Shown here piece by piece: positions 32,940-44,900 of a DNA stretch of 64,000 nucleotides; the stretch's first letter is position 1, and each line of letters starts with the position of its first letter. The position numbers and the translations under genes are program-made. Source of the DNA: Ypsolopha sequella (lineage: Eukaryota; Arthropoda; Insecta; Lepidoptera; Ypsolophidae); contig OW203987.1 in the NCBI GenBank assembly GCA_934047225.1, positions 8,955,501-9,019,500 on the forward strand, read 5' to 3'. Under the pieces are notes generated by a model, which saw only the letters and a program-made list of their open reading frames with translations, made no database searches and was not told the origin of the DNA.

Positions 32940-33436
32940 CTGCCACGTAATTACATTTTGCATGTTTGTTCGGATAGCGAAGCTATGAAATAGGTCGGAG
33001 ATAAACTAATTATAAGTCTTTAGTATTTTGTATTTGTATTTTAGTATATCACGTCTTAAGCTTCACTGTAACTACAAGGATTGAGTTTGTAGCAAATTTC
33101 TAGTAATCCTATTTAACTACTAATACAAATACTAAGTTTATTTAATCAAAGTTCTCTTTAACTTCAAAATCCACAGATGATAGAACAAATGAACGAGTCA
33201 CTAAATACCCACTTCGAGATAGTTTAAAGAATGTCACTTCGCCATTTCGCTCGTAGATATTCGATAGAGTTAGAGTTGGAAGTTTGCCAAAGAGTGCTCC
33301 AACCAGGCACCAGGGCCCTCATCACCGGTTCGATTACTTTCCGAAAATTATGTAACAGATATTCTATCTCACGATGTCCGTTTGACTATGGTTGTAGTAG
33401 TGGCGTGTGACAGATAAGCGCGTAGCACACTAAAAC
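32940..33436. other. Unassigned sequence
   Basis: No feature recognised. Confidence 0.3.
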
Positions 33437-34230
33437 AACCGGTCAGGTGCGAGGCAGACTCGCGTACTTTTAGGGCTCTGTACCGTCGATGAAAAATTTA
33501 ATATTGTCTTTTTTTTCGTGAATTTCTCAACCGCTATATCTTTACGTAAAAGCATATTATCATGATTTTTTTCATATTTTTCGTTATTGGAGATAAGGGG
33601 GGACACACATTTTTGTGGTTTTTCGAGGATTTCTCGAAATCAAGATGCAAGTAAATATAGTATTAGCTTTTTTATACCTACAATTTGATATCCATATTGT
33701 ATTTTTATAAAATATATTTTTTACTTATTTTACTTCTTTTTTATATTTTCCATTTGTTTTCAAATGTTTTTTATATCACTATAGTTTTCCTGTAATTGGC
33801 CATTTATGATCTATAATCGACATTTTTTTCATATTTTTCGGTCCTCCAGTTTCGGAGATAAGGGGGGGCATACATTTTTTTGTGGTTTTTTAAAGATTTC
33901 TCGAAACCAGTCACAGTAAATATAGTAAACATATATATTTTTACAATTAGATCAATTCACAATTATGTCTACAATTTGATACCCATATTGTATTTTTAGA
34001 ATAATACTTTTTATTTTTGTCGCTTTTGTTTTGGAAATATTTTGAACAATTTCAAATTCTTCATTTTTTTACGCCGTCATATGTGGGCAAATAAATGCTA
34101 TTTTTGCCCCAAATTTAAAGTCTTTATCTGTAACAATGCTAAAGTTATGAGGCTGTGACATACGGACAGACGGACAACGGAGTCTCACCATAAAGGTTCC
34201 TTTTGTACCTTTTAGGTACTAAGGAACCCT
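33437..34230 (+). repeat. GGGTTCCG repeat, long copy
   Basis: Begins ACAACCGGTCAGGTGCGAG. It contains two internal near-duplicate blocks with 'GATAAGGGGGGACACACATT' or 'GGGGGGGCATACATTTTTTT', then ACGGACAGACGGACAACGG, and ends TACTAAGGAACCCTAAAAAG. The internal duplication explains its length (about 790 bp). Confidence 0.7.
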
Positions 34231-34338
34231 AAAAAGTGCGTGTCCACGCACTTCTACGACCATAGCCAAACGGACTTCGTGAGTTAGAATATTTGTATCT
34301 TAACGCGAGAAAATTTAATTCCTCTTTATGTTGTACTA

Positions 34339-34505
34339 GCGACCCGCCCCGGCTTTGCACGGGCATTTATTATACATATAAACCTTCCTCTTGAATCACT
34401 CTATCTATCAAAAAAACTGCATCAAAATCCGTTGCGTAGTTTTAAAGATCTAAGCATACATAGGGGCAGACAGCGGGAGGTGACTTTGTTTTATACTATG
34501 TAGTG
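34339..34505 (+). repeat. RTE-type/SINE 3' repeat (GCGACCCGCCCCGGC)
   Basis: TAGCGACCCGCCCCGGCTTT, CATCAAAATCCGTTGCGTAG, 'AAAGATCTAAGCATACATAG' and 'TTTGTTTTATACTATGTAGT' are consecutive blocks. I recognise them as a very common lepidopteran repeat related to RTE-like LINE 3' ends. Complete but non-coding. Confidence 0.75.
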
Positions 34506-35800
34506 ATAGTGAAGTGATGGATCATCAACTTTCGACCTCACGCAGTCACGCACGACCTTTGTGTGGTGCAGTGTAATGGTAATGGTCAAATATTAGGTTC
34601 TTACTTATACAGGTAGAATTGCCGTTTTATATAGAAAAATACAACCATTTTTTTTTCAGTCTATCTGTCCTGGGTGGACTTTTTGTCGATGGAATACCGA
34701 AAACTGTAGCAGATTCTTGAGGTTTAATTTTCATTTAGGTGCAAACAAAACTTAATATTCTTCATTGCAAAATAGTCCTTAATTGTTCGCAATAAGAAGT
34801 TACATTACTTTGGAAATTTGTAAAAGTTATCAGTAAATCCTTCAGAACCTGCTTTCGCCTATACGATAATACGAATAATTGTTCGATATTTTTGGTAAAG
34901 TGGTACCTATGTATATTTTCAATGGAACATGAGATTTTTTTTTCACTCTTTCCGTGTTAACTTCTTTGTGAAAAAAGCTACTCATATAAACGAGTCTCTA
35001 GTTTTGGCTGCTAAAAGTTAGGGATGGGCCGAAGTTCGTTTCACGTTCGGTATTACCGAAGTTCAGCTCCGGCCGAAGTTCGGTAATATTAATCGAAAAT
35101 CGGCCGAACTCGATATTCGGCAAAACCCACATAAATTAAAATCCATTACCAGCCAGTACGTTTAATAATCGACAAGGTTTGGCGCAGTTAGTCATAAATG
35201 TAGTCGAAAGTTTGTAATTTTGTAAGCTGGACCGCCGCCGCCCGCGCCCTTTTGCAGTGTGTATCTAAGGTGTGGACTAAAAGCAATTGACAAGTTTCGT
35301 TTGCCTGATAGCTCTTGTACTCTGTAAAGTGTAAAATGGACATGTGCCAGTGTTATTCTTCGCTGATTGCGAGCTTGTCGTTTGTAATTCTGAACCAAAT
35401 TCCACTGCAATAATTGTTGTGCCAGATCTCAGGACGCTGTAATGAATAATGAGGGCGCGTGGCCATTTTACAGCTACAAGCTACAACTCACAAGCAATTT
35501 GTTTTGACTTAAATTACGTTTGAAACATGGCTTGGCTGCCTCCCCTGGGTCCAACCATTGCGACGAACGTTTCCAATTATCATACCCTAGCATTTCGCCT
35601 GCGACTCCGCCCCCGTTTATTCAATCCCTGTGCCGTTTTCAGTTTGGTTGTTATTTTATTAACACCAAATCCGTTAAGTGGTTCTCGAGATAAAACTGAA
35701 CAGACAGACACACAAGACGAAAAATTTTAAAATTGTAGTTTTGTCCTCAGTACCTCAGTAACCTATTCGTTATAACCCATTTCAAATAAAATCAACTTTT
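34506..35800. other. Unassigned; diverged repeat pieces
   Basis: 34745-34870 loosely matches the hairpin family at 24092. 35030-35130 alternates GTTCGG/CCGAAC words (ACCGAAGTTCAGCTCCGGCC), forming imperfect hairpins. 35620-35725 has 'TTAAGTGGTTCTCGAGATAA' and ACAGACAGACACACAAG, a decayed repeat end. No gene supported. Confidence 0.35.
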
Positions 35801-35963
35801 TGTACAGTGCTCCCAAAGTGATAATGCGCATACAAATCTTCGCCGATGTTCGGCAAAGTTCGTATTTCCTTACACTTTCTATACAATCAATACGGTTACG
35901 TGGTACGTCCGGTCGCTCGGCTATAGATTTGTATGCGCATTATTACTTTGGGAGTACTGTACA
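35801..35963. mobile_element. Mariner-like MITE, 163 bp
   Basis: Inverted ends TACAGTGCTCCCAAAGTGAT and ATTACTTTGGGAGTACTGTA extend inward through GCGCATACAAATCT. 'TA-CAGTG.TCCCAAAGT' ends are the common Tc1/mariner terminus type. The centre (TTCGCCGATGTTCGGC...) is non-coding. Confidence 0.7.
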
Positions 35964-36379
35964 ATCCTATTCAGAATTTTCTCATTCGCGTGCCGATTAT
36001 GATTCAACAAGAGCCTCGCCGCAGACAGAGAAGCCGCACATTTGCTGTTTTCCTTCAGTAAGTTCATACGGTACCCAACTCGCAAGCTTCTCCACTTTCG
36101 CAAATTTTTCGAAAGTGAAGAAGCTCTCAAAAAATATATTTGTTTTTGCACTTTCGTCGAAGGCTGCAATGACTTTTATGTATAGACAAGCTGTACCGCA
36201 TTGGAAAATTGCGCACTGAGTCCACAACTTCTATGGGAGTGAGCGAGTCCACTGCGAGTGCGAGCAAGTAAGACAAAAGTTCCGCTGTGTGAACATAATT
36301 TTGATTGCGAACAGCGTCTCTAGTGATATAGAGGTACATTAAAAGTTTTTGGAAAGCTGCTGCAAATTCTGACGTGTTT

Positions 36380-36435
36380 TTTTTTACTGTTATATTGAGA
36401 ACCTCCTCCTTTTTTTAAGTCAGTTAAAGATTTGA
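36380..36435 (+). repeat. GAAGTCGGTTAAAA repeat, tail fragment
   Basis: TATATTGAGAACCTCCTCC then TTTTTTTAAGTCAGTTAAAG, matching the terminal 55 bp of the repeat ending at 28757. Confidence 0.6.
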
Positions 36436-36511
36436 GATGAATCTACTTTCATTTATAGGAGCTCTCAATTTGTTACTTTATTTCGACATTTTACTCTTCG
36501 TTCATCTACGG

Positions 36512-37232
36512 CATAGATAAATAAGGAAGGATAGATTGCTCACTCCATACATTAGAACGAAGCCCGCGTAAAACTTATTATTTTCGCCGGTACCTAGTAG
36601 TTCGACTTATTATTTTTGATGTCGCTACTATACTAGATAAATTGTGACATACCTAGTGCCATCTATCGAACAGTTGATGAAACGAAATTCGATGTGTGCG
36701 TGTGTGTAGCAACTATACTGCGCCCACAAAACAAACATTTGCTAGAATACGACAATACGCGACACATGGCATACGATAAATCTGAGGGTCAATTGCTCAA
36801 CCGTGCATGACAGTTGAGTCAAAGAGTAAAGTTATATACCGGTATGTATGAGTAATGTGTGTTAGGTAAATAAAGCGTATTTTAATGCACATATTTTGTT
36901 TAATTGATCGTTGTGCGCCATCTACCGGAATCCAGAATAACCATCTGCACGCTTAGTTAGATTGCCAGCTTACCACCGAAAGTTTAATGAAAGAAATGTT
37001 AAAAACACCTGATTAAGAATTCACTATTTTCTGATGCGATGTTATAAAAAGTTTGTGTTTTTATTCATAAAATAAATAAATATGATGAACCAGAACAGTA
37101 AAATGCTATATTTCGTCGATTTCAGACAAATTTTATTTCCAGCGAGACAAGTAACGCCATCTAGCAACGTTATTGTTAGTATTGCGAACCGTACAAGGAG
37201 ATAGCAATCTATCCTTCCTTTATTTATCTATG
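36512..37232. mobile_element. TIR element, 721 bp, 7-bp TSD
   Basis: Perfect 29-bp ends, CATAGATAAATAAGGAAGGA... and ...TCCTTCCTTTATTTATCTATG, are flanked by TCTACGG at 36505-36511 and 37233-37239. No ORF above chance. Three 'GCCATCTA' words are scattered inside. The superfamily is unclear because a 7-bp duplication does not point to one group. Confidence 0.75.
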
Positions 37233-37240
37233 TCTACGGG

Positions 37241-37459
37241 TAGGGTTGCCAGATGGAAAACTTAAATATCTGGTCGGAACAAATAAATATTACGAATCAA
37301 AATATTATTTTTTATTATTAAAATTAAGATAATTACAACAAAATACTTTTTTGCCCGCCGATCGTTGTTATTTGTTATTTGTCGGGACAATTTGTATTTT
37401 GTCGTAACTCTGGACATTATATAAAATGTCGGGAAAATCCCGACCATCTGGCAACCCTA
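37241..37459. mobile_element. hAT-type MITE, 219 bp
   Basis: Ends TAGGGTTGCCAGATGG and CCATCTGGCAACCCTA with exact 8-bp duplications TCTACGGG (37233-37240 and 37460-37467). The target site overlaps the right duplication of the preceding element (36512-37232), so it inserted directly at that junction afterwards. Confidence 0.85.
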
Positions 37460-37834
37460 TCTACGGGGCTCGTTGAGGTCGAAATTTCCAGAACGCGAGT
37501 GATATTGCGTGCCGTCTGTGCGGCATTATGAATGCCACGACCAACGACGAAACCAATATTTAAAAATAATGCACGCTATGTCATAGCTTTTATATAAGTT
37601 TTTTTTTTAATTCGGAATACCAAGTCGAATTCAAGAACCAAATTTATTATTAAAGTATCCAGTTTTATTAATATATGATTATTTTTCTTTTTAGCTACAC
37701 TACTTTATTGTTTCGAACATTCTTGAATTATTAAACAATAATGAAAAAATATCTAAATTGAAATTACCTACCAATTCAAACAACATTACTAAACTTATTT
37801 AAAAGTAAACTTATGTATAAATAATTAACTTGAT

Positions 37835-37985
37835 CCAAATGAGACCTCTGCGGCGAGGCGTGGTGCCCAGAACGCTGGCCACATTTTCTCGTTGAATGGC
37901 CAAACATTCGTTGGCCGGGGAATGCGTCAGCCCTCTGGTCATCAGGCTCAGGTCGAACTTTAAATTTAAACCACGCAGTATCAGA
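37835..37985 (-). pseudogene. LINE C-terminal/3' fragment
   Basis: On the - strand, words such as 'GATGACCAGAGGGCTGACGC' and 'GGCCAACG...CAACGAGAAAATGTGGCCAG' followed by TTCTGGGCACC parallel the + strand fragment at 53040-53170 (GACCCAAGGGCTGGGGC, GGCCAGAGGATCAG, TTGGGCACC). Both look like the end of the same LINE ORF. I cannot name the clade. Confidence 0.45.
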
Positions 37986-38664
37986 AAACGGCAATTTTAC
38001 AGGTAAGGAGCTGTGCTAAGGACCATTAAAATTTGTCGTTTCAATAATTAATTCATTTAATTTTTTTCCACACAATTCTATACCCAAAATTTAGTACAAG
38101 CGGACTGCCTGCTGACAAAATGTTGTTTTTATACTATATTATATTACTGAGCAGAAATGTTAATAAACAAGTATACAAAAGTAAACGTAACAAACTCAAG
38201 GGAACTGCTCAAATTCTCTGCCAATTTAACTTCATTCAGGTATAAGCGAAAACAAACTTTGTAATTAAATTATGAGTATATCTGAAATTCTTAACGGAAA
38301 GCAATATTTCAATACTCAAATATATTTAATAAATTACACTCCAATTTCTGAGACAATGCCTAAAAATGATTAATCAATTATTAAGTTTACCTTAATTTGT
38401 AGTGTCGCACAGTGGTGGGGTAGTACGCGCTGCCGGCTCAAAATTTATATTTTTATGCTGAGTCACGATCACGTTCCTACAGACTTACGCCTACGCCCAG
38501 TGCTACGTGTCGGAGCAATCAGATGATCTACGTAACGTACTTTCATTAATTATGGACATAAATAGCTAAATTTATATTCTAAATATTATTAGAACACATT
38601 ACGAGATATAAAAGTTATTTAGAAACATATTGTCTGAGGAAAATAAATCTAAGTTAAGGCTCAA
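37986..38664. other. Unassigned AT-rich sequence
   Basis: No gene or repeat recognised. It borders the tandem array that starts near 38665. Confidence 0.3.
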
Positions 38665-38987
38665 GCATTTCTACCTATCGTGAGCCAGTGGCTTATTCAG
38701 TTCGAGCCATATCTGAGTTTTTTTTTCTCCGAGACTTAGTTTTTAATCGATTTCTTTTGGCTTGAACCCTCATTTCTAATCATCGTGAGCCAGAGGTTTA
38801 TTCAGTTCGAGCCACATCTGAAATTTATTTTTCTCCGAGAATTAGTTTTTAAACATTTTCTTTTTAGGCTTGAACCCGTATTTCTACTTATCGAGAGCCA
38901 GAGGCTTATTCAGTTCGAGCCACATCTGAGAATTATTTTTCTCCGAGACTTAGTTTTTAATCAATTCCTTTTTTAGGGTTAAACCCG
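38665..38987 (+). repeat. Tandem array, about 105-bp units (left part)
   Basis: Three units begin near 38665, 38770 and 38878. Each has 'GTGAGCCAG.GGCTTATTCAG', TTCGAGCCACATCTGA, TTTTTCTCCGAGACTTAG and TTTTTAATCGATTTC. A fourth unit resumes at 52729, after the BEL element. The BEL/Pao insertion therefore split the array, with ACCCG duplicated at the break. Confidence 0.85.
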
Positions 38988-39400
38988 TGTTCACGCCACC
39001 AGCGTGACGATCGCGCATGCGCATGACTAATTTCGCGGCGCAGCGCTGGCGCCACCTGACAGCGCCAGCGACTGGTGCGCCGGCGGTTCGCTCGCCCTGT
39101 TCCGCGCAGGACATCGTCCGAACCACACGTGTGTACACACTCGCGCCGCCGACACAAACAATATCGCGTACCTACCAGTGTTGTGTTCATATTATATACC
39201 AGTGTTGTGTTCACATTACTCCAAGACAATCCTGCACATTCCTGCCCAAGGCGCCAGCTCCATCAGCCCAACAAGGAAGGACGCCACGCGGCGCAGTTTG
39301 TCGGCCCATCCATCCATCAAAGGTCAGTCAGTTTACCCACAATTCTCCAATCAATCCTCAAATCCCATCAGCTCTGCATTCCTGTAACCTCGCCGTTACA
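38988..39400 (+). repeat. 5' LTR of outer BEL element
   Basis: Starts TGTT, ends TACA. Differs from the 3' LTR at two positions seen near 39010-39022. It contains a direct duplication of TACCAGTGTTGTGTTCA and a GC-rich U3 portion. LTR identity of about 99.5% indicates a fairly recent insertion. Confidence 0.93.
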
Positions 39401-40735
39401 ATTCTGGTCCTTCGAGTCCGTTTTCAAATAATTTCGAACATTCTGGTCCTTCGAGTCCGTTATCAAATAATTTCGAAAATTTCTGTTCCTTCGAGCGGAA
39501 AATTTCAAATAATTTCGAAAAATTTTGGTCACTTCGAGCGGAAAATTTTTGGTTTTTGGCTCTCGCGGCCTTTGAACCACCCCCCGCCTCCCCCCCGCCG
39601 GCCCTTAACTTTGTTTGAACCAGCCCCCGTCGATTTTCACCCGGTTACATATTTTGACCCCCTCCCCGGCCCTTTTTTCCGGCAAAAAATATTTTGTGGT
39701 CTCGAATACCTATTGCGGGTAGGTAATTACGGCGCCCGGGCCGCCTAGAACATTCCATTTATCTGTATAGAACCGGCCCCCCCCGCCCCCGGCACACAAT
39801 AAACTCACTTTCATCCCGTTTATTATTATTATTCAGCTCAGATAATATAATTATATTCATTCAGCCCAATTGTTTATTACAGTCCACTATATTTCTTTAT
39901 TAAACCCCCCGACCCGACTCGACCCAATTTACCTATTTTTACCCAATTTTTGCCCGCGGAGAGGTGTAAATCTGCCCATTGTCAAAGATAGTTTTCGTAT
40001 CTTGCGAGATATTTTTTTGGTGCGAGTATAAATTCGCTTTATTTCGTGCACTTACATACGTTACATATATACATAAGTTACGTATGTTGAGTACATACGT
40101 ATACATTATAATATAACGTTATTACGTTACGTATTACCAAAGCTTGATTTGCATCATTGGATTGTCCGCTCATTTAGAACTGATTTCGGCTAGGTAAATA
40201 CATTCTTTGTTTGTTTACGCACTCAAAGAAGTAGGTAGGTATTTTATTCTATAAATAGAATAGCATTTAGCTTCGTGTAAGCAAGAACCAACGCGTATTG
40301 TCGGCACATGATTTCAAGGCAAATAACATAAAAGTAAACAAGTTCATCAGCCCTTTTCGATAATTTGTGTTGCGGTGATCTCGTGTCGCAGTAATAGATT
40401 GCCGGACAGTTTTTTTCGTGTTATTGCCTGCTTTTTAACCGGGTGCATATAGCACAAATATAGTAAACAATTTTTTTTTTTTTTTTTCTTCTTCTCGTCT
40501 CTGCTCTTATTGTTTATGGTACACATATAGGGTGTTCCACGTTGGTTTATCAGCTCATATACAGGTTGTTTAAAAAAAAAAATTTTTTTTTTTTTTTTTC
40601 TCTGTCGTGTTTATTTAAGAGTTCCGTGTTCCGTTTGAACATAAACTTTGTTACTTCGGCCCGCGCAAGTTACAAGCTATCCGCACGTTAGAGTTAGTAA
40701 CGCTCAAGTTTTAATAACTCATTTTCAACATTAAA
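39401..40735 (+). other. Leader of outer BEL element with PBS-like repeats
   Basis: Three bases after the LTR is TGGTCCTTCGAGTCCG, a primer-binding-site-like block. The inner element has TGGCCCTTCGAACCG in the same place. Here the block is repeated four times in degenerate form (39403-39550), each followed by TTTCAAATAATTTCG. Then come C-rich tracts, a TTACGTA-rich stretch (40060-40135) and long T runs. The + frame at 39017-39748 is an artefact. Confidence 0.6.
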
Positions 40736-41608
40736 ATGCCTTCAAAGAAGCAAGCGGCCATATTTCGCGAAGCAGTTAAGGCTATTGCCAACTTGAAGGA
40801 AATAGGCCTAGCTGTCGCGGCGGGCGACAGAACTAAGTACTGTGTCGAAGATTTTACGGGACGGTATCTTAGACTAGAGGTGTACCGGAAGAAACTGGAG
40901 GATGTGTATTACGACATTCTCGAGGACGAGGATCTGGCCGAAGATATTGAGGCCGCTTATACGGTGAATTATCAGACGGCGATAAATGACTACGAGGAGG
41001 TCGTAGTAGCATCCCAGCGGTTGAGTGTGGCATCAGCGCTTCCCGTCACAGCCTCTCCATCCAGCCCAAGTACCTCAAGCCTATCGTCGACGGTCTTGCC
41101 CAAGATCTCAATGCCCAAATTTTCGTCCAAAATAGAAGATTGGCCTTCATTCATAGCCATTTTCCGAAGCCTCATCGGAGAAATGGCTACTGTTTCTGAT
41201 GCCGTCAAGCATCATTATCTGCTCGGCTCTCTTACAGGTGAAGCACTCAGCATGGTGTCTCACCTTCAGCCCACTAATGAGAATTATGCAGTGGCGATGG
41301 AAATTCTCACCAGGCGCTATGAGAACCGTCGTGTTCTCATAGATCGATTTGTGGATATAATTCTAGAGCTGCCACAAATTGACGCTCGTTCAAATATCCG
41401 CGCTTTATTTTTAACACCGCTCATATCAGCGCAAAGCGCTCTTTTAAATTTAGATCTGCCCATGAAGGAGTCAGATTATGTCTTCGTATCTATAGTGGTA
41501 CGAAAACTCCAAGGTGAGCTCCGTACTCTCTTCGAGCGGAAGTACGGATCTCAGCCAACTCTGCCCACTCTGGCTAACCTCATTGAGTTCTTGGAAGAGC
41601 ACGCACGC
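40736..41608 (+). pseudogene. gag: BEL/Pao gag, 5' part (outer element)
   Basis: Capsid-like Gag of BEL/Pao type (DUF1759 region): 291 codons from an ATG in 'AACATTAAAATGCC', including 'FSSKIEDWPSFIAIF', 'KHHYLLGSLTGEA' and LTRRYENRRVLIDRFVD. The frame is cut by the inner element and resumes exactly at 49146 after the 5-bp duplication. The open frame reads on for 13 foreign codons into the inserted LTR to 41650. The whole protein would have been about 542 residues. Confidence 0.9.
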
Positions 41609-41997
41609 TGTAACCGCTGGCTACAGGAATGCAGGGCTGATGGGATTTGACACGGGAGAATTGTGGGTGCACTGACCTGTTCTGAATGTTGTGATGATTG
41701 TGGATGGATGCGCTGTGCAGCGTCCCTCCTTGTTGGGCTGATGGAGACGGCGTTTTGGTCAGGAATGTGCAGAATGTCTTGGTATATACTGTGAACACAA
41801 CACTTTCACAACCTAAAGGGTAGGTACGCGATATTGTTTGGGCTGGCGGCGCGAGTGTGCATACGTGTCGTTCGATCGACGTTTACGGCAGAACAGCAAG
41901 GACCAGCGCCCGCGCGCGCCTCGACCGGCGCGCGGCGGGGGGGGGTGGTCATCCGCGCATGCGCGCGCGAATCACGCGTCACGCTGTAGCGTGAACA
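41609..41997 (-). repeat. 3' LTR of inner BEL element
   Basis: On the - strand begins TGTTCACGCTACAGCGTGAC and ends CCAGCGGTTACA. 389 bp, identical by eye to 48752-49140, including a 9-G run. The Pol stop codon lies about 19 bp inside it. Confidence 0.93.
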
Positions 41998-44900
41998 TCC
42001 TGGGGGGGCCGGGGCTGCGACTCCTCTTGAGCTGAATCCAACGGCAGCCTGGCTATCTTGAACACAGGTCGTCGCAGATTTCCATGAGCTGTGTCCAGAT
42101 CCACAACTCGGATCACTCCATCCTTGCCAGGTATCGTGCGGAGAATTCTCCCCAGCTTCCATTGGAGCGGAGGCAGGTCATCCTCTTTGATGAGGACCGG
42201 TTCACCCACTTGAGGAGGGGAAGAAGGGGAGAGCCATTTGGAGCGGGTTTGCAGGGTATGGAGGTAGGATCTGGACCAGAGAGTCCAAAAGCGCTGAGAG
42301 AGCGCTTGAATGAGTTGAAACCGTTTAAGAGCAGATATGGGTCTGTCGTCAAAAGACTGCTCAGGTAGAGCGGTGAGCGGACGACCAATAATGAAATGTC
42401 CGGCCGTGAGAGGTTCAAAGTCCGTAGGGTCGGATGAAATTGGGCAGAGGGGTCTTGAGTTGAGTACAGCCTCAATTCGAGCCAAAAGAGTAGAGAATTC
42501 CTCAAAAGTGAGGTGCTGTTCACCTATCACGCGATAAAGTAGTTGCTTGGTGGATTTTACGTTTATTTCGTGCAGAGCGCCGAACCAAGGCCCTTTAGGC
42601 GGGTTCAGTAACCAAGTTATGTGCTGATTCGCGAGCTTGTAAGTGATTGCATCATTGTTTGACCTGAGGAAGTTCTGAACTTCAATGAGCTGATTCCTAG
42701 CACCTACATAGTTTGTGCCGCAGTCTGAGCGAATGAGAACCGGAGTACCGCGACGTGAGATAAAACGTTGCAATGCCGCAAAGAACGCTTCCGTTGAGAG
42801 TGCAGAGACTGGTTCCAAATGAACCGCCTTTGTTGCGAGGCAAACGAAAATACAAAAGTACGCCTTTACGAGTTTCGCGTTCCGCAACGTGCTGGATTTA
42901 ACGAAGAAGTGGCCAGCAAAATCCGTCGTGACGTGACTAAAAACTGGTTGAGGAGTAACTCTGTCTACTGGGAGATCAGCCATGAGCGGAGCCTTAGGCT
43001 GAGCGCGGCATCGGAAACATCTAATACATTTAAACACGCGGTGTCTAATAATACGACGAGCGGACAGAATCCAGTACTGCTGGCGTAATATGGCGTGTAA
43101 TGTGTCAGCTCCAGGGTGGCAGTGTATTGTGTGATAGTGATCTATAATGAGATCTACGAGCGGACTTGAGCTGGGTAGAATGAGTGGGTGTTGAGCGTCA
43201 TACCTAATTGACGCGTGAGAGAGACGACCACCGACTCTCAAGAGGCCGTCCTTTATGAAGGGCGAGAGACGCTGGAGCCGAACGGGACAAACCTTATCAG
43301 TCTGGATACGATTAATGTCTTCAGCAAACTCATTGTGCTGAACAGAGTGGACCCAGTGCAACAGAGCGTCCCTGCGTTCACTAGCTGTCAACGGACCAGA
43401 GCGCCGTGCATCTGGGCTGTGCCGACAATTGAATATGAACCTTTTAATACAAGCCGTCACTCCGACGAGCTTGTCAAGTGAGCTGTAGCGAGTGAGCAAG
43501 TCCAGATCGATATCTGGGACTGCTATGTGTGCTGGTACCTTTTTGGGCTTAAGGCCTGGGAGAGCATGATGGCCTAGAGCGGGTGGCATCTTGGGCCAAG
43601 TGCAGGTAGGTTCTTTGAGCCAACTGGGTGACCACCAAAGGTCATGAAGTGAGAGAGACTGGGCAGACATGCCTCTGCTTGCACAGTCAGTAGGGTTGAG
43701 GTTCGTGGGCACATGCCTCCACGTATGGCTAGTTGAAGTAGCTGTGATCTTAGCCACTCGATTGGCCTCGAAAGTCTGTAATCGGTGAGGTGGGGTATTG
43801 AGCCATGCCAACACTATTGTGCTATCTGACCAGCATGTGTGTGTTTGAATGGCTATATGAGCTGACAGTTGGGCTGACACTCGAGTCATGAGCTGAGATA
43901 AAAGAGTCGCGGCTGACAACTCCAATTTCGGGATTGAGAGACGAGTCTTTATGGGTGCGACCTTGGACTTGCCAATGATTAGGTGTACATTGACATGTCC
44001 AGTGGTATTGCGCTCATGAAGATAGATAACGGCACCAAAGCCAGCCTCTGATGCGTCCGCGAACCCGTGAAGTGAGTAAGTAGACGTGGGCTTATACTTA
44101 CAAATGTGCCGAGGTAAACGGAGGTTTGAGAGCTGAGGAAGATCCTCTGAGATGTGTTGCCACTCTGTGTGGACTTCTTCAGAGATAGGCTCATCCCATC
44201 CTATTTTCAGGAGCCAAAGCTTCTGGAGAAGAATCTTTGCGCGGAAGATGACTGGAGTAACCCAGCCATTGGGGTCATAAAGAGACGCTACTGTACTGAG
44301 AATGGAGCGCTTTGTGACTTGAGCATGAGTGGGCAGAGAAATGCGATAAGTGAACTCATCAGTTTGAGGAATCCACTGTATTCCCAGAACCTTAATGGAA
44401 TTAGAGTCGGGACTGAAGTCAAAGTCCTTGGGCATGTCGCACTGGTCATCTGGGAACCGTTCAAGGAGCTGAGGCGAGTTGGAGGTCCATTTACTGAGCT
44501 GGAAGCCACCTAGGGCGAGTAACTCGATCAGGTCGCTTTGGAGCGACTGAGCAGATTCCACAGAATCTGCACCTGAGAGAATGTCGTCCACAAATATTGA
44601 TTTGCGGAGGATCTGAGCAGCGTGGGGGTAACGATGACCTTCGTCATCAGCCAATTGGAGTAAAGTGCGGATGGCATGGTATGGGCTGGACCTTAATCCA
44701 TATGTGACGGTATTAAGGGCATACGTGAGCAGGGGCTGGTCGGGTGAAGACCGCCAGAGAATGAGTTGAAAAGGTCTTTGCTCTGGGTGAATGAGTATAT
44801 TTCTGAACATCATTCGGATGTCTGTGCTGAAAACTTGTGAGTGGATCCTGAAGGACATGATAATGTCAACAATATCTTGTTGAAGAGCTGGACCTGTATG

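Noticed and set aside
39017..39748. 243-codon ORF in the outer 5' LTR and leader
   Set aside because: Spans LTR U3-R-U5 and PBS-like repeats, has low-complexity Pro-rich composition, and has no BEL counterpart; open by GC-rich composition.
42084..44513. Several + strand ORFs across the inner pol
   Set aside because: Antisense shadows of the - strand BEL Pol frame.
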